Positions 1-12,900 of a stretch of 64,000 nucleotides of DNA are shown here, in pieces; the first letter of the stretch is position 1; the number at the start of each line of letters is the position of its first letter. The position numbers were made by a program, and so were the translations under genes. The notes beneath the pieces are model-generated. The model was not told the DNA's origin and searched no databases. It worked only from the letters and a program-made list of their open reading frames with translations. Source of the DNA: Diphasiastrum complanatum (Eukaryota; Streptophyta; Lycopodiopsida; Lycopodiales; Lycopodiaceae); the NCBI GenBank assembly GCA_029204225.1, contig CM055111.1:20589003-20653002 (forward strand), written 5' to 3'.

Positions 1-298
1 TCTATCAATCGATTCAAAATGGACTAGTAAAGACTTGCAATACATCATAGAAGAAAAAGAAATCAAGCAGAGCTAGGCAAGGGGAAAGAGGGACTTGCAA
101 TTTTATTTGCAAACTGCGACTGTATATATATTTATTTTAGAAAACAAAACAAAACAAAGAAGATTATAGTTGGATGCATCTATCATTCGATTCGAAATGG
201 ACTAGTAAAGACTTGCAATACATCATAGAAGAAAAAGAAATCAAGCAGAGCTAGGCAAGGGGAAAGAGGGACTTGCACTTTTATTTGCAAACTGCGAC
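1..298. repeat. Tandem direct repeat, about 178-bp unit
   Basis: A block beginning tctatcaatcgattcaaaat at position 1 is repeated from 179 (tctatcattcgattcgaaat). Both copies continue through the same rac of tcaagcagagctaggcaagg and an AT-rich spacer. Only a few substitutions separate them. The array may continue left of the window. No coding content was recognised. Confidence 0.85.
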
Positions 299-2562
299 CC
301 TCGAATAGTTGGGGTGGGGGGGGATTCATGATTTGTTGGATTTTTTATTTTATTATTTTTTTTGAAAAAATTGCATACAATATGGGTATCAAGAGAGAGA
401 AAAAGGAGAGGATCATGACTACATGAGCTTCCAATCTTCTCACAACCAATTTTGGGCATTTAGCATCTTATGCGTTTGACCAATTCTAGTGCACCTCGAG
501 AAGCACTTGTATAGTGCAGAGAGCAAACAAAAAACATCAATCCATCAACAACACACGTGAAATCAAACATCATATATAAGAATATCAGGCCCATGGCACA
601 ATAATGGAAAATGGATGTCTAAGGAACATAATCAAAGGTAATATGCAACTAAGACTCCTTATCCTCATGATAATCAAAATCGTCAAAGTTTGCGCCAATC
701 TACTGATCCAAGGTATCTAAAGATTCCTGCCCCCACGTCTACCTCTCTCTCTCCCCCCTCCCTAATTCCCCTCTGGCTACCCTTACCTATACCCAAGGGA
801 GGTCTCCCTCCGAGCTTTCACCCCCGCATATCAGGAGCCCATGGTCCCACACCCTAGGATGGCCCTACCCACTGTGAGGATGCCTGGCCAACAGTTGTCT
901 GCGATGCTCCCGCCCTCTCCACAAACAGTCTACTCAAACAAAAAGTCCCGTGGCTTGGTTTTGTGGTTTTTTTTTTTTTTTGCAAAGAAATAAAAAATGA
1001 TTCTTATCAGCGAATCACAATTAGTTGCATCTATGAATTTTGGTTCCGGATACTACCCAAACACAATATGGCGTGGCACAATGTTCAACTTTATTAAGAC
1101 CAGCCAATCGTAGACTATCAACCAACTCCATGCATAGGAAATACATCAATGAACCCTGCTTATGCAATCTGCATCCAAAGTGTGGATACAGGTCATATGC
1201 ATCCAGAACCATCCATTTGCACACAATTAAGACTATATCAAGTGAAGCCCCTGCTTGTAGAAATCTAAAAAATATTAAATTCTTCACTTCAGCTTGCTCA
1301 AACAAAACTTGACCAAAATGTAGCTGGCAATGAATATTTAGCACAAATCAGTGGCATATCATGTTATGACAAATAACACATTAACCTGATGATTTTTCTC
1401 CAAGATGGAAGTGCTTCTCTTCACAATATAGCATTCTGCTAGCTTCCTTGCCAAAAAAATTCTTATCCTTCCACATCAAGCACTAGATTGAGTAATAACA
1501 CATTAATTATGATATAAGACAAATGCAAGCAAGCCCGCAAACCTACAAAACTGATCAAACTCACATAACCATGGGCTCTCTACACTTAACATACTTATTA
1601 GCAACCTACTTTATGGACACTCCCTCTAACCTAAATAATATGCAAACATTATGTTCGAGTAGTGAAGCAGCTTAGCTTTGGCAAAAGGCTCAATTTCTTG
1701 ATATTGCTGGGTATGTGCGACAGACAAGCTTCTCTAGAGAAGAGAGGTCATGTGGTTAAAAAAGCTAGCAATTGGTACACATAAACTCCAGTGCAAAGTC
1801 AAAACCCACAACAGGTCAAGGTTTTCGAAAAAGAGAACTTGTGGGGTTCTAAAACCAAAGCCTACATTTTGTTGACAAGCTAGCTTGATCATATATTACG
1901 TGTAAAAATAATAATAGTTTTGCAAGATGAAATGCAAAATATTACTCTTGTAGATGATGCTGCCCATTTCTTCTTCAAAAAATAATAGTAGGACATTCAA
2001 TGTTACAAACTGATTCAGGTGTCAACCAAAGAGCTACTTGGTGTTAGACCTGTGCCTTGTAAAAATTAGCTGTATTTCAGTAGGCATACTTGTAGCACTA
2101 CTTTGCTGGAAGGCAAAAAACTACAAACATGAACTCCAGCTGCAAGTTCAAACACACAGCTCTCAGTTCCCAGGTGGGATCCAATAAGCATTGGTTTCGA
2201 GGAAATTTTCTTCATTCATCCTTGTAAAAGCGGAATAGAGCTTTCGATCCGATTTAAGGAACCACGATTCTACACATAGGACCAGGTTTGCTATAAATTC
2301 TCCGAATCAGAAGTGAATCAATGGCAATTTTTATACACCATCCACGAGGCATGTTCCACCTGAAGAGTTAGGTTGTACAGGGCAGCTTCTCCCACCCAAG
2401 TTAGAATCCACAGCATCATCACATGATCAGAAGCACAATAGATTGTTAAAATCTCAGAAAACTGCATCTGTAATGTATGGCAATTTACCTGTACCCTTTA
2501 CACAGGCATAAAAAACTCAGAAGTCTACAAAAACTTCAAGACTAGGGCGATCTGACATGAAT
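299..2562. other. 3' flank of the RING-finger gene, no gene recognised
   Basis: This stretch lies downstream of the stop codon of the RING/transmembrane gene and probably includes its 3' UTR just left of 2563. At about 340-400 there is a diverged copy of a dispersed element marked by caatatgggtatcaag after a T-rich run. Overlapping open frames occur on both strands at about 1.02-1.34 kb, but I see no recognisable protein motif in either. The rest is AT-rich unique-looking sequence. Confidence 0.6.
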
Positions 2563-2668
2563 TCAGAATAGTTGCACAAAGAGACATGTCGAGCCATCCC
2601 CAAAGGATCTCAAGTCTGCAGATTTCACAACTGCGCGACATAATGGACATGTCCTTTCCCGCTCAAAC
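2563..2668 (-). CDS. RNFT-type gene exon 8 (end of RING, stop)
   Basis: It completes Trp412 and encodes [20 protein letters not shown] then [14 protein letters not shown] and TGA. It supplies the last zinc pair C419/C422 and the conserved family tail SFGDGST. Confidence 0.95.
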
Positions 2669-3635
2669 CTGTAAGAATAACAAATTTAAGGGCACCATTC
2701 TCATCAAGGTAGACAGAGAACATGCTGATAGAAACAACATGAGAAAGGATTCTTGACATTCCCAACATCTCAGAATCTTGTGCAAAAGCATAACTGGTTG
2801 TGACAAGACTTGCACTAGAATAGTTGTACTTCATGCACAAAGCTCCTCAAGCTAAGGTCTTGGTATCATCCAGCAAATCAAATGATGTTATAATTTTTTT
2901 TTTTAAAACAGACTTCCCAATGAACATAGCTATTTTATAGTGAAGCCAATGCAATCAGGGGATGAAGCTCCCACATACCATTCTGAAACACAATCTTCAC
3001 AAAATAAATGTTTGCACCGAAGAGCTATTGGAGTGTGCATCTTTTCTTGACAAATGGCACAAAGATCGTCAGCTGTACCTACCTGTAAAAAGCACAAACA
3101 AGACTTACAGCTGTAATAAACATTGTGATCTACTCTGCAAAATGTGAAGGACATTGTAGACTGTGTTTCACGGTACAAATTTGTTGGATGATCTTCAATG
3201 GATGCTTTCTAGGGGCTCAAAAAAGCTTGATTCCTTACTTTTCAAACATTTATAAATGGAAAAGTTTCACATCTCAGATTTTTGTCATGAAGCTCAGAGG
3301 TTAGAATTGTCGTGAATCTTCAATGATAGTTCACATGGACAGTACGTATGTGACACACGAAAATGTTTTACAAGAAGCCGCCTGACTTTTTAAAGATTGA
3401 TAGGTGGATGTTTAGAGTTTGTATATTTCTTCCTTTATCAACAAATATAGTCCTCCTTTTTGGAAAATTTTCATTTGTGCTGGATTAGTTCACTTAGCTG
3501 CGTATACATACCTATAGCCTACTGTCACATCTACACTCTCCCTCACCCACCACTCTCTCTTCTCTTTCTCTCCCTATGTCATGCCTACTCCCCCCCAAGT
3601 CACACCTACTCTCTCTCTCACTCACCACTCTCCTC

Positions 3636-3692
<57 letters not shown>

Positions 3693-6600
3693 CGAGGGAG
3701 GGCGGAAGAGAGGGCATGTGGAGAGGCCGCGTCGGGGGGGCGTAGAGGCCGCGCAGGGGGGGGCACAAAGGAGGGCGCGCAGGGGAGGCCGCGTCGGGAG
3801 GGCATAGAGGCCACGCAGGGAGGGCGCGCCGGGAGGGTGTAAGGAGGCCACAGGGAGGGGCCAGACAGGGCAGGTGCGCATGTCGGGAGCAAGGGCAGGT
3901 GCACAGGGAGGGGCCAGACAGGGCAGGTGCGCATGTCGGGAGCAAGGGCGGGCACACTTCACTAGAACGCGTTCCTGGAATTTGCCTCGGAAAGCTATTC
4001 CAGAACATTTTATTTCTTTGTCATTTTTTTTAAATGGGTCTCACAAAACAGGAAATTTTATGGGGATCTAATGGTAGTTCTTCAAAAAAAATTGAACACT
4101 CTAGGGACCCAATTTTTGTCAGATACTATTAACTATATCAGTCTAATTTTTGCTTGATATTGTGCAAATTATTTTAAAACTTAAATATTTTTGCTTTTCA
4201 CAATCACAAAAAACTTAAAAAGGTATATATAATTTTATATGTGGTGTATAATATCACACACACACACATAGATAGATCATAGATGCATTCGCTGATAAGA
4301 ATTGTTCTTTTTTTTGCAAAACCGCACTGGCCATAGACGGGGGGGGGGGGGGGAGAGAGAGAGAGAGAGAGAAGGTGGTGATAGGTGGCGAATATGGGCA
4401 TATGAGCAATCGGCGCCTATCTACTCGTCGTGTCGGAGGTTGTACTCATCGTGCCGGAGGTGGTGTACACAATCGTTGCGGCATTTGAATCCTATGGCGA
4501 GCGAAATTAGTGAATGAAGGTTTTAGGCAAGTGTAGGCTTTGTTTTTTGCATTGAGTTGTAGGTAATATAATCGGGCAGTTCAAAGTTCTAAACCACCTT
4601 TCTCCATGCCCACGGTAATTCCTGTGATGTTAGTTTTGGGCACGACGATGCGCCTAGCAAGATTTGAATGCAACACCCAAAATCCATGTGTATTTTGGCC
4701 ATTTTTGTGAACTACCCAATAGGCATTTGATAAGAGGGGATGTTTGAACCTAGACTGTGTCTCTAAATGCCTACGGAGACTCCTATGTTTGTTAGTTTCA
4801 CTCAACATCGTCCATAGTGAAAGTTCCGATTGCTAAGCCCTAAATCCATGTGTTTTTTTGGCCCTAATTGTTAAGTGATCTGTGACCATCTGGTTGAGGC
4901 GAGGTTTAGGGCTACAATGCATTTCTTCATGCCTGTAGAGACTCACGTGCTATTAGGTTTGCTGGTTATTGTCCTTGGTGAAAGCTTCAAACGTCATGCC
5001 CTAATCCATGTGTTTTTGGGCCCTCACTCTGATCTGCATCTAATTGTGGTGCGGTTTGGAGCTACCAGAATGATTGGGATGCCTATCGTGATGAGAACAA
5101 GTTGTGCAATGTTTTCAGCTACTTTCTAATTTCAAAGTATTGTTAAACAAAAAACTTTAGGGTTTGTTTAAATGCTTTCCTATCATGAGCAATTGTACTA
5201 AACGTCTACTCGTTTTCTTCTTTTGCAGCACTGACTTCACAATCACACAATGCCAGTCGTCGACAGAGGCCTTTGGTCTGAGATTGATCTCATAGAAGAG
5301 GATGTGGTTGTTACCCTTTTTCAGGTACGTGACTACGCGCAGTTGGAGATGCCTACACTGTGGTGGGTTAAACACTGGATCACTTACCAGGATTGCGGCA
5401 CACCTACTATGACTGAAAGGGCCAGATGGGCGGGGGTTTGGCACAGCTGCTTGCACTAGGATATCTGATGAGGATGTGCAAAGATTGCTGGATATGTACG
5501 GGCCTGATGGTATATCCACCCATTCAGTGAGACTGTCACAAAGTATTGGTCATGATGCAGAAGCAAGGGTAGCTTCAAGATCACATGCGGGGCCTAGTAC
5601 AGGTTTAGTTGTAGCACGGGTAGGCTACGGTTTAGGTCTAGTACACGGTCTTAGACAGGCTCCTCAAGTTCCAGCCACAGCAGCAGGGCCTAGTTCGGGT
5701 CCACGCATATCACATGAGGCAGTTGGATCAGTGGTAGGCCCTTCTAGTCCCATGACTTCATCAGCAGCCGACGCACCATACTATTAGATCCTGCCAGAGG
5801 GAGGGAGGGATCCAGCATCTCATAACACTCCACGCTCAAACACGCCCACAGCTCATCCATCCGCAGGGCATGCTAGGCCACGAGAGCGATACATGCGGCA
5901 GAGAGAGAGGTTAGGCCCATGCACCAACAAACCCTGGAGCATTCTAGGTGGCAAAGAGAGCTGCATGCCCAACGTACCTGATAGGTTGAACGATTTTTCT
6001 ACGAGTGTGGCATTCCCTTTGCCATTGCTGACACATGGGCATTCACGGAGTTTATGACTTTAGTCGCATCAGTGGACTCTTCGTGGAGGCCTCCCAAGAG
6101 GGAGCGATTGCAAGGGAGCATGCTTCGTTAGGAGTAGACCATCATGCGCGAGGCTCAGTTCTATTCGCACAGCGTGGCAGAGGTAAGAATTCTACACCCT
6201 TAGAACTTTTTGCATGTTCTCATTTTGCGAGTATCGCAACTTCTGCATATGACTAATGGATGTGTTGTGGCAGGTATGGATGCACGATATTGAGTGATCG
6301 ACCAACATAACAATGAAACAAGGTATTTATAGATTTTATGGAGCCTGAGAGAAACAGCCCATCGGGCTCCAGAAGCAAGTCGTCGATCCATCATCAATAT
6401 TTTGGTTTCTTGCCCACTTGGCACAGTCTTCCTACGTGGTGTGGGTGCCACTAGAGGTGGTGTTGCGGAGTTCATATACGAGGCAGTCAGTGCTGTCATT
6501 AATGAGATTGGAGCGGAGCACGTAGTTCAAGTTGTCACAGGCAATGCCACGAATTGCAAACAGATGGGAGAGATTTGATAAGAGAGTGCTCCACTATCAT

Positions 6601-9600
6601 GTGGACACCATGTGCTGCAAATTGCATTGATCTCCTCGTCCATGGCCTCTGTGCACTTGCATGAATCCATCAGGTATAATGTTCTTCACTTGCTTTACCA
6701 CCTTTTATGCTTAATGCATTGCTCTCTGCTCCTAACTGTTCTCGACCATTCTCTGAACTTTCTGTTGGATGTTTGTGATGCAGATCACTTCTCAAGCCAT
6801 GTGTGCGGTTAGCTTCGTCACTAGAAAGAAGTGGGTGTTGGCCTTGTTTCGCACTTTCTCGTCGCTGGACTTGAAGAAGCCAGCACCCACCCACTTTGCC
6901 TAGTACTTCTTGGTTCTGGAACGACAATTGGCAGTACAATACCATTTACGAAGGATGGCTGCTAGTGATGGGTCTCAGGACTTTAGGGGTATCGGTGTAG
7001 ATGCGGTGCACTTCCAAACCACCGTGTTTGGAGAGGTGTTTTGGACACAGGCAGCGGAGCTGGCAGGGGCCATTTGATCGAGCGCAATGCCGACTGAGGG
7101 AGGAGTAGCTAAGGCCTGCAACATGGTGGAGCATCCATGGTCACAAGCACTAGTGACCTGCACTGATTTGGCCAAGAGGATCCTCACACAGGACTGTTCA
7201 GCATCCGCCTGTGAGCGAAATTCCAAAACGCTCATTCCAAAACAGGTGCATTTTGGACAGTTGAACACTGTCCAGAACACAGCAGCCAAAAAAAAATTAA
7301 TTAATTTTTCAAAAAAAAAATTGGACCTGAAATGAACCTGAAAATGTTCATTTCAGGTCCAAAAAAATTTCTGAAACTATTGGAATTAAACCTGACACTA
7401 CTGAAATTGGACCTGAAACTACTGTAATCATAATCATCTGTTTTTGCTCTGTCTACTGATACCCATAATGCCGTATGCGATGGTGTATGGACAGGAGTAT
7501 GGCCGTGAGTACATCAGGCAGCCTGTATGGTGGCAACACTGGTGAAGAGCAAATCAAATTCCAAAATAACTCCATCGAAAATCTGTAACTACCCATATCT
7601 TTCTCAATCGTTTGATAGCTGGAATCAAGCCAAGTAGATAGACCAGAAATAGCATGAGACATTTGGCTCACAAATTTTATGGTTATCAACAGTTGCATCG
7701 GACTAATTATGCCCTAATTTACATAGGCGTGGACCCTCATGTAAGCATCTGCCTGGGGCGTGGTTCAGGCCTAAACTGCATTTCTTTACGCCTGCATGGA
7801 CTCACCGCTAACAGCATTTGCCCGTTATCACTCGTACTGAAATAATTTGATCCCACGCCCTAATCCCATTAGCTTATTTTTGTTTGCAGGTTTGATCTCG
7901 TGTTGACACGATGCCGGTGCAGGGCCGTGGCCTTTGGGCCGAAGTTGATCTTATATAGAGGAATGTGACTACACATCGTGGCACAGGAGTCCGCAGATGG
8001 AGATGCTTGCATTGTGGTGGGCTCTTCACGGGATCACTCACTAGGGTTAGTGTTACAATCCTACTTACTGCAAACCTCCAGGTGCCGGTTAACCACAAGA
8101 GACCGAACGATTCACGTTCCACCCTGCCATAGGACCTAATCCGGGTCCACCCACCGTGCCCTGGCCTGTGACCGTATCAAGCTGGATCCGACCTCCCTCC
8201 TAGACGGCGTCCCATACCACACTCTCAGCCATCTCCTGCCTCACGCTAGCAATACATCCTGGCCGTGCACACGCTCTCCATCCACCTCCTCCTAGGAAGA
8301 TAGAATAGATGGCAAATGAGTCCTCCTCCCCTTGTATACCTCCAAGGAGAGAGACTCCAAGCCATGTGCACACCTAGATCATGACACGTGGCAACCATGC
8401 AGGTTCACGAGTCACCGGTCAAGTCAACAGGCCCAGTCATCGTCCAGTCTCAAGTCTGGGTTTGGGACCCAAGGGAGTTGGGTCCCTAACAGTTAGGGCT
8501 CACTTACTGCGGGTCAGAGGGCCAGATGGGCGGGCATTGGGCATATCTAATTGCCCCAGGATTTCTGATGAGGAGGTGCAGAGGATGATGGACATGTAAG
8601 GGCCCGATGGTACATCCACGCACCCAGTGAGACCATCACAGGATTAAGGACAGGGACAGGTGGCAGGGGCAGCTACAGGCTCACAGGCGGGGCCTACTAT
8701 GGGTGCAGGGCCTAGTACATCACGGGTAGGGCATGGTACAAGTGCAGGGCCTAGTACAGCACATTATGTGCATGGTTTAGGTGCAGTGCATGGTCCCAGT
8801 GAGGCCACTCCAATTCCATCCGCAGCAGCAGAGTCTAGATCAGAGCCACGAGCATCAAATGAGCATGTTGGATCAGTGGCAGCGGGTCCTTCCCGTCCCT
8901 CTTCTTCGGCAGCAAATGCACCACATGCTGGGACAGGTGCTACCAGAGAGAGTGACACACCTCCAGGACGATCAGACACACACATCCATTGGGTGTGCTA
9001 GACCACGAGCGCCATATGTACAGCAAAGAGGAGTTAGGCCCAGACAGCAAACCCTTGATCGATGCGGGTGGCAGAGAGAGCACAGCAGTCCCGATGCACT
9101 CGACTTGTTGGTCAATTCTTTTACGAGTGCGGCATTCCTTTTGTTGTTGCTGACATTTGGGTGTTCAAGGAGCTCTGCACGCGGGGATGACCTGGCTAAC
9201 CTATTGGTGGACCCTGATGCAGAGACAAAGGAGCCAGCCATTCCTTCACATAGGCCTAGAGGTTCTTGGGGGGGGGGGGGGAACTAAGTTCACTTTTTGT
9301 AGACAGGAGTGGAGATCACATGCAGTCGTTGGCCAGGCATCATCACAGTGGGTAGGCCCATCCCAGGGCGTAGGATCACAGCCACCCAACACACAGACAG
9401 GCAGGCATAGACAGAAGGGTAGGGGCAGCCACAGGGAGGCCAGAGGAGGGGAGAGAGGCAAAGATAGAGGCAGGGGGAGGACGCAGGGCCAGAGCACGCA
9501 ACAGAGAGCCAGAGCACACGGCAAAGCCAAGGCCACACCACGGCGTACGGTTCCCTCCGATTCATCTTCAGACCCTTGGGATCAGCAGACAGGCACAAAT

Positions 9601-9715
9601 TGTACCCCATTTTGGTGCCATGTGGCCCGATATTATATATTATGATGATCCTATTCACGCCAGTGTCATGATTCAGTATGGTTCTTTATGGTTTTAGTTC
9701 GGTTTTATGGTTTAT

Positions 9716-9766
<51 letters not shown>

Positions 9767-9872
9767 GGTTGAAAAATGATTCGGTATTGTTGAAAAATGA
9801 TTCAGTACAGTTCAGTATGATGCAGTATGGTTCAACATGGTTCCTTGTGGTTTTTGTTCAGTTTGTTATGAT

Positions 9873-9930
<58 letters not shown>

Positions 9931-12900
9931 CCTATTGTGAACACATTGGGACATTCTAATTTTTTTAATAATTTTTATATTAAAGGAGCTAAAGCGTAAA
10001 CCTAGGAGTTAATGCACCTGAACTGGACCATCCTGTACCTGAAACATTTGGCAAATTATACAGATGTAATGCTCTTAATTAGAGCTTTCATATGATACTC
10101 ATATTGACCACAAAAAAAATCAGAAAAGCAAAACATGTTTCTGAGAAATGCTACCAGAATCCAGAAACGCGTTTCTGGATGCTTCCTTCGTTTGCTTTTT
10201 AGTTTAAATTGATAAGATACCCAAGAAACCTAGTTTTTTTATGTTGAATTCGAGTTTTAGAAAGTGACTGGTTTCCACCTACCTGGGCTGCCAACCCGGA
10301 GGGTTATACAGATGTAATGCTCTTAATTAGAGCTTTCATCTGATACCCATATTGACCACCAAAAAATCAAAAAATCAAAAAATCAAAAAAAAAAACATGT
10401 TTCTGAGAAATGCTACCAGAATCCAGAAACGCATTTCTGAATGCGTTTCCAGAAACCGTTTCCAGAACCCCAGTGCAACTATGCTTCAAAGTTCAAACTG
10501 ATGATTTACGATATTAAAATTCCCACATAATCACTTTACTTTTTTAAGTCCATAAAGATGTAGCAGTGCATGGTAGCATTACAAGGACTTTTGGCTCCCT
10601 GTCATCAGCACAACAGATTCACACCCCTTCACCCTCCAAAACATTCTTTATGTCACTTGAATCTTCAAAATTCAAATTCGTACCTCTTCTGCAGTGGCAT
10701 AAGAACCATACTGCACCTCTTTACCTGAAACTGCCCGCAGAGCCACAATAAATGTTTTTACCTGCATAAAAGAAACGATTGCAATATGATTGATGGCCAA
10801 ATTAAATATAGAGTGGAAATATTGCAGTAACTATCAAGCCCACAGTTTAATGTTACAAGAATTAAAACACGATAACTTGTTCACTGTACAATGGTAACAG
10901 TCGACACATGGGACCAACATATGAAACAACAGCATATTTACAGTATAAGCTAATGTGAGCATAGAAAACATAATTGACATCAGCAGAATGTCTCCATGCA
11001 TGTGCATCTTAACAAAATCATTTTAAACTACATAAGTGGTAGTTTCACAGCAAATAAAAAGCCAGAAGTAGCTTGAAGCATAATGAAACAATGCAATATG
11101 TATGCAACCTTTTCCAAAAGTGAGGTAAGCTTGAAGGTCAGATACAGCCCAGTTGTCAATGATGAGAACAGATTCCCATACTCTTTGTTCAAAAAGAATC
11201 GATACCAGACTGGGCCGGGTATCAATGCTCGATACAGCAGTAGAAAGTACTCTACAAATGTCAAGAGCTGTGCCTGTATTCACCAATGAGAAACTTAGCC
11301 TGAAATTCTGCATACATTGCAGGCTAAGGATAATTGCTGCCAGAAACTATGCTTTGTAAAGATGTACAATCACTACCTTCATAATAAAGTTGATAAGAAC
11401 ATGCAAAAAGCTCGAAAAGAACAAAAAAGGACGTGAGTTGACAAACCTGCTGCCGATAATCTCGCCCTCTCCTGTTCTTGTAAAAGAAGAGAAGGCCACA
11501 TTTGATGATCATAGCAGCTTGTCGTGCCATTGTATCTAAATCCATGAATGCGAATCTTTTTCAGTGAAAAGCAAATATTGAAAGACACTTGAAATTGAAC
11601 AAACAAAATGATACTTTGAAAATTAAACTGTAACTCATTTGTGCAAATTGGTTGTGCTTAATAGCATCCAGGCAGCCAAAATTACATACCATTCAAAATA
11701 ATAATAAATATTGCTTCCCAAAAGCGAGGAATTTCATGAGGAGGATGCAAGAAAAATGGCAACCAGAAGGCTTCCTTTCTATACCACCAGTATACGCCAG
11801 CTATGTCTGCAGTTAGTAGAGCTCCAATGCCCCCAAGAATCAATGTCTTCCTCTCACCCTGTCCAATCACAAAACACAGTTGATCTTTTTAGTAGCTTTA
11901 TGGTTTCATGGTATGGCATTAGATGTGCAGGTGCAGGTCACTTGCATGCAGCATGAAATGTAAAGGGTCATCTTTTACTTGGAACAATAGGCTGATAATT
12001 AATGAGCATGTGCCATGGACAAGCACTAAAAAAAATTGGGAACTAAGTGCATTAGGTGTACCATCTCTCTGCATGTGCCTGACTAGCCTCAGGTTGGTGG
12101 TGCAATAAACCAACTTGTTCAGCTTGGGAACGTTGAGCCTATTGCGTCACTTTGTGTGCATAAGAGACCAAGTGCTCCAGTTCCGCTCACAAGCCGAAGC
12201 AGAACAATCCGGAGAAAGGATGCGAGTGGCAAGAGTGGTAATATCAAGGGCAGATTTGCCCACCACACCCCACTATGTACGCGCTCCGGCAAAAACTCCT
12301 CATACTCACCCTCATATACAATGAAACATCCCTATCTACGCTGAAAATCCAACATTTGTCTCTCGATCTTGCGCAAGGGGCCGTGACCTACACAAAGATA
12401 GGACATTGTCAGATTCTCGAAATGAACGAGTCGTCAAAAAGCACACACAAAGTGTTGACAATTACGTGAGTGATTGCGGGACAACCCTGACCTGGATACA
12501 CATTCTGCGTGTATGTCCTCCAGTCGAACACAAGGCGTCTGTGCGTATGGTGTCATTAGGTGAAGCAAATGAGCAACTGTGTGTATGGGCTTGTGGAAGA
12601 AATCCCACCTATCAAGCCACTTCTCTCGAATAGCTAACATACTACCGAAACAAAAAAAGGAATCATTGCAATGTAGGAAAAACAACTCAAAACAACGCAA
12701 ACAACTTCTTATGAAACAAATGCACAAAACAAAGTTAACAAAAAGTATACTTGCGCTCATCAAAAAGCGCCTGCTAAAGGGTCTCCCCAATCCTGTCCAT
12801 AAACTCATAAATGAGGCTGAGTGTAGAACCCTCTTGATCCAACAACCTCAGCACATGGTACATTGGCTGCAGGACCTCAACCAGCTACTCGAGCTGTCAC

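Noticed and set aside
1021..1344. Overlapping 107- and 90-codon frames on opposite strands
   Set aside because: No recognisable motif in either frame; each is the shadow of the other in AT-balanced sequence. No splice or start context supports a gene.
2625..2840. 71-codon minus-strand frame over the last RNFT exon
   Set aside because: It reads exon 8 in the wrong frame plus intron sequence. The correct frame is fixed by the RING Cys pair and exon 7.
3460..4008. Overlapping open frames of 88-128 codons on both strands
   Set aside because: They are translations of the (CT)n tract and the GC-rich minisatellite (Ser/Leu, Arg/Glu, Ala/Pro-rich repeats) without any domain.
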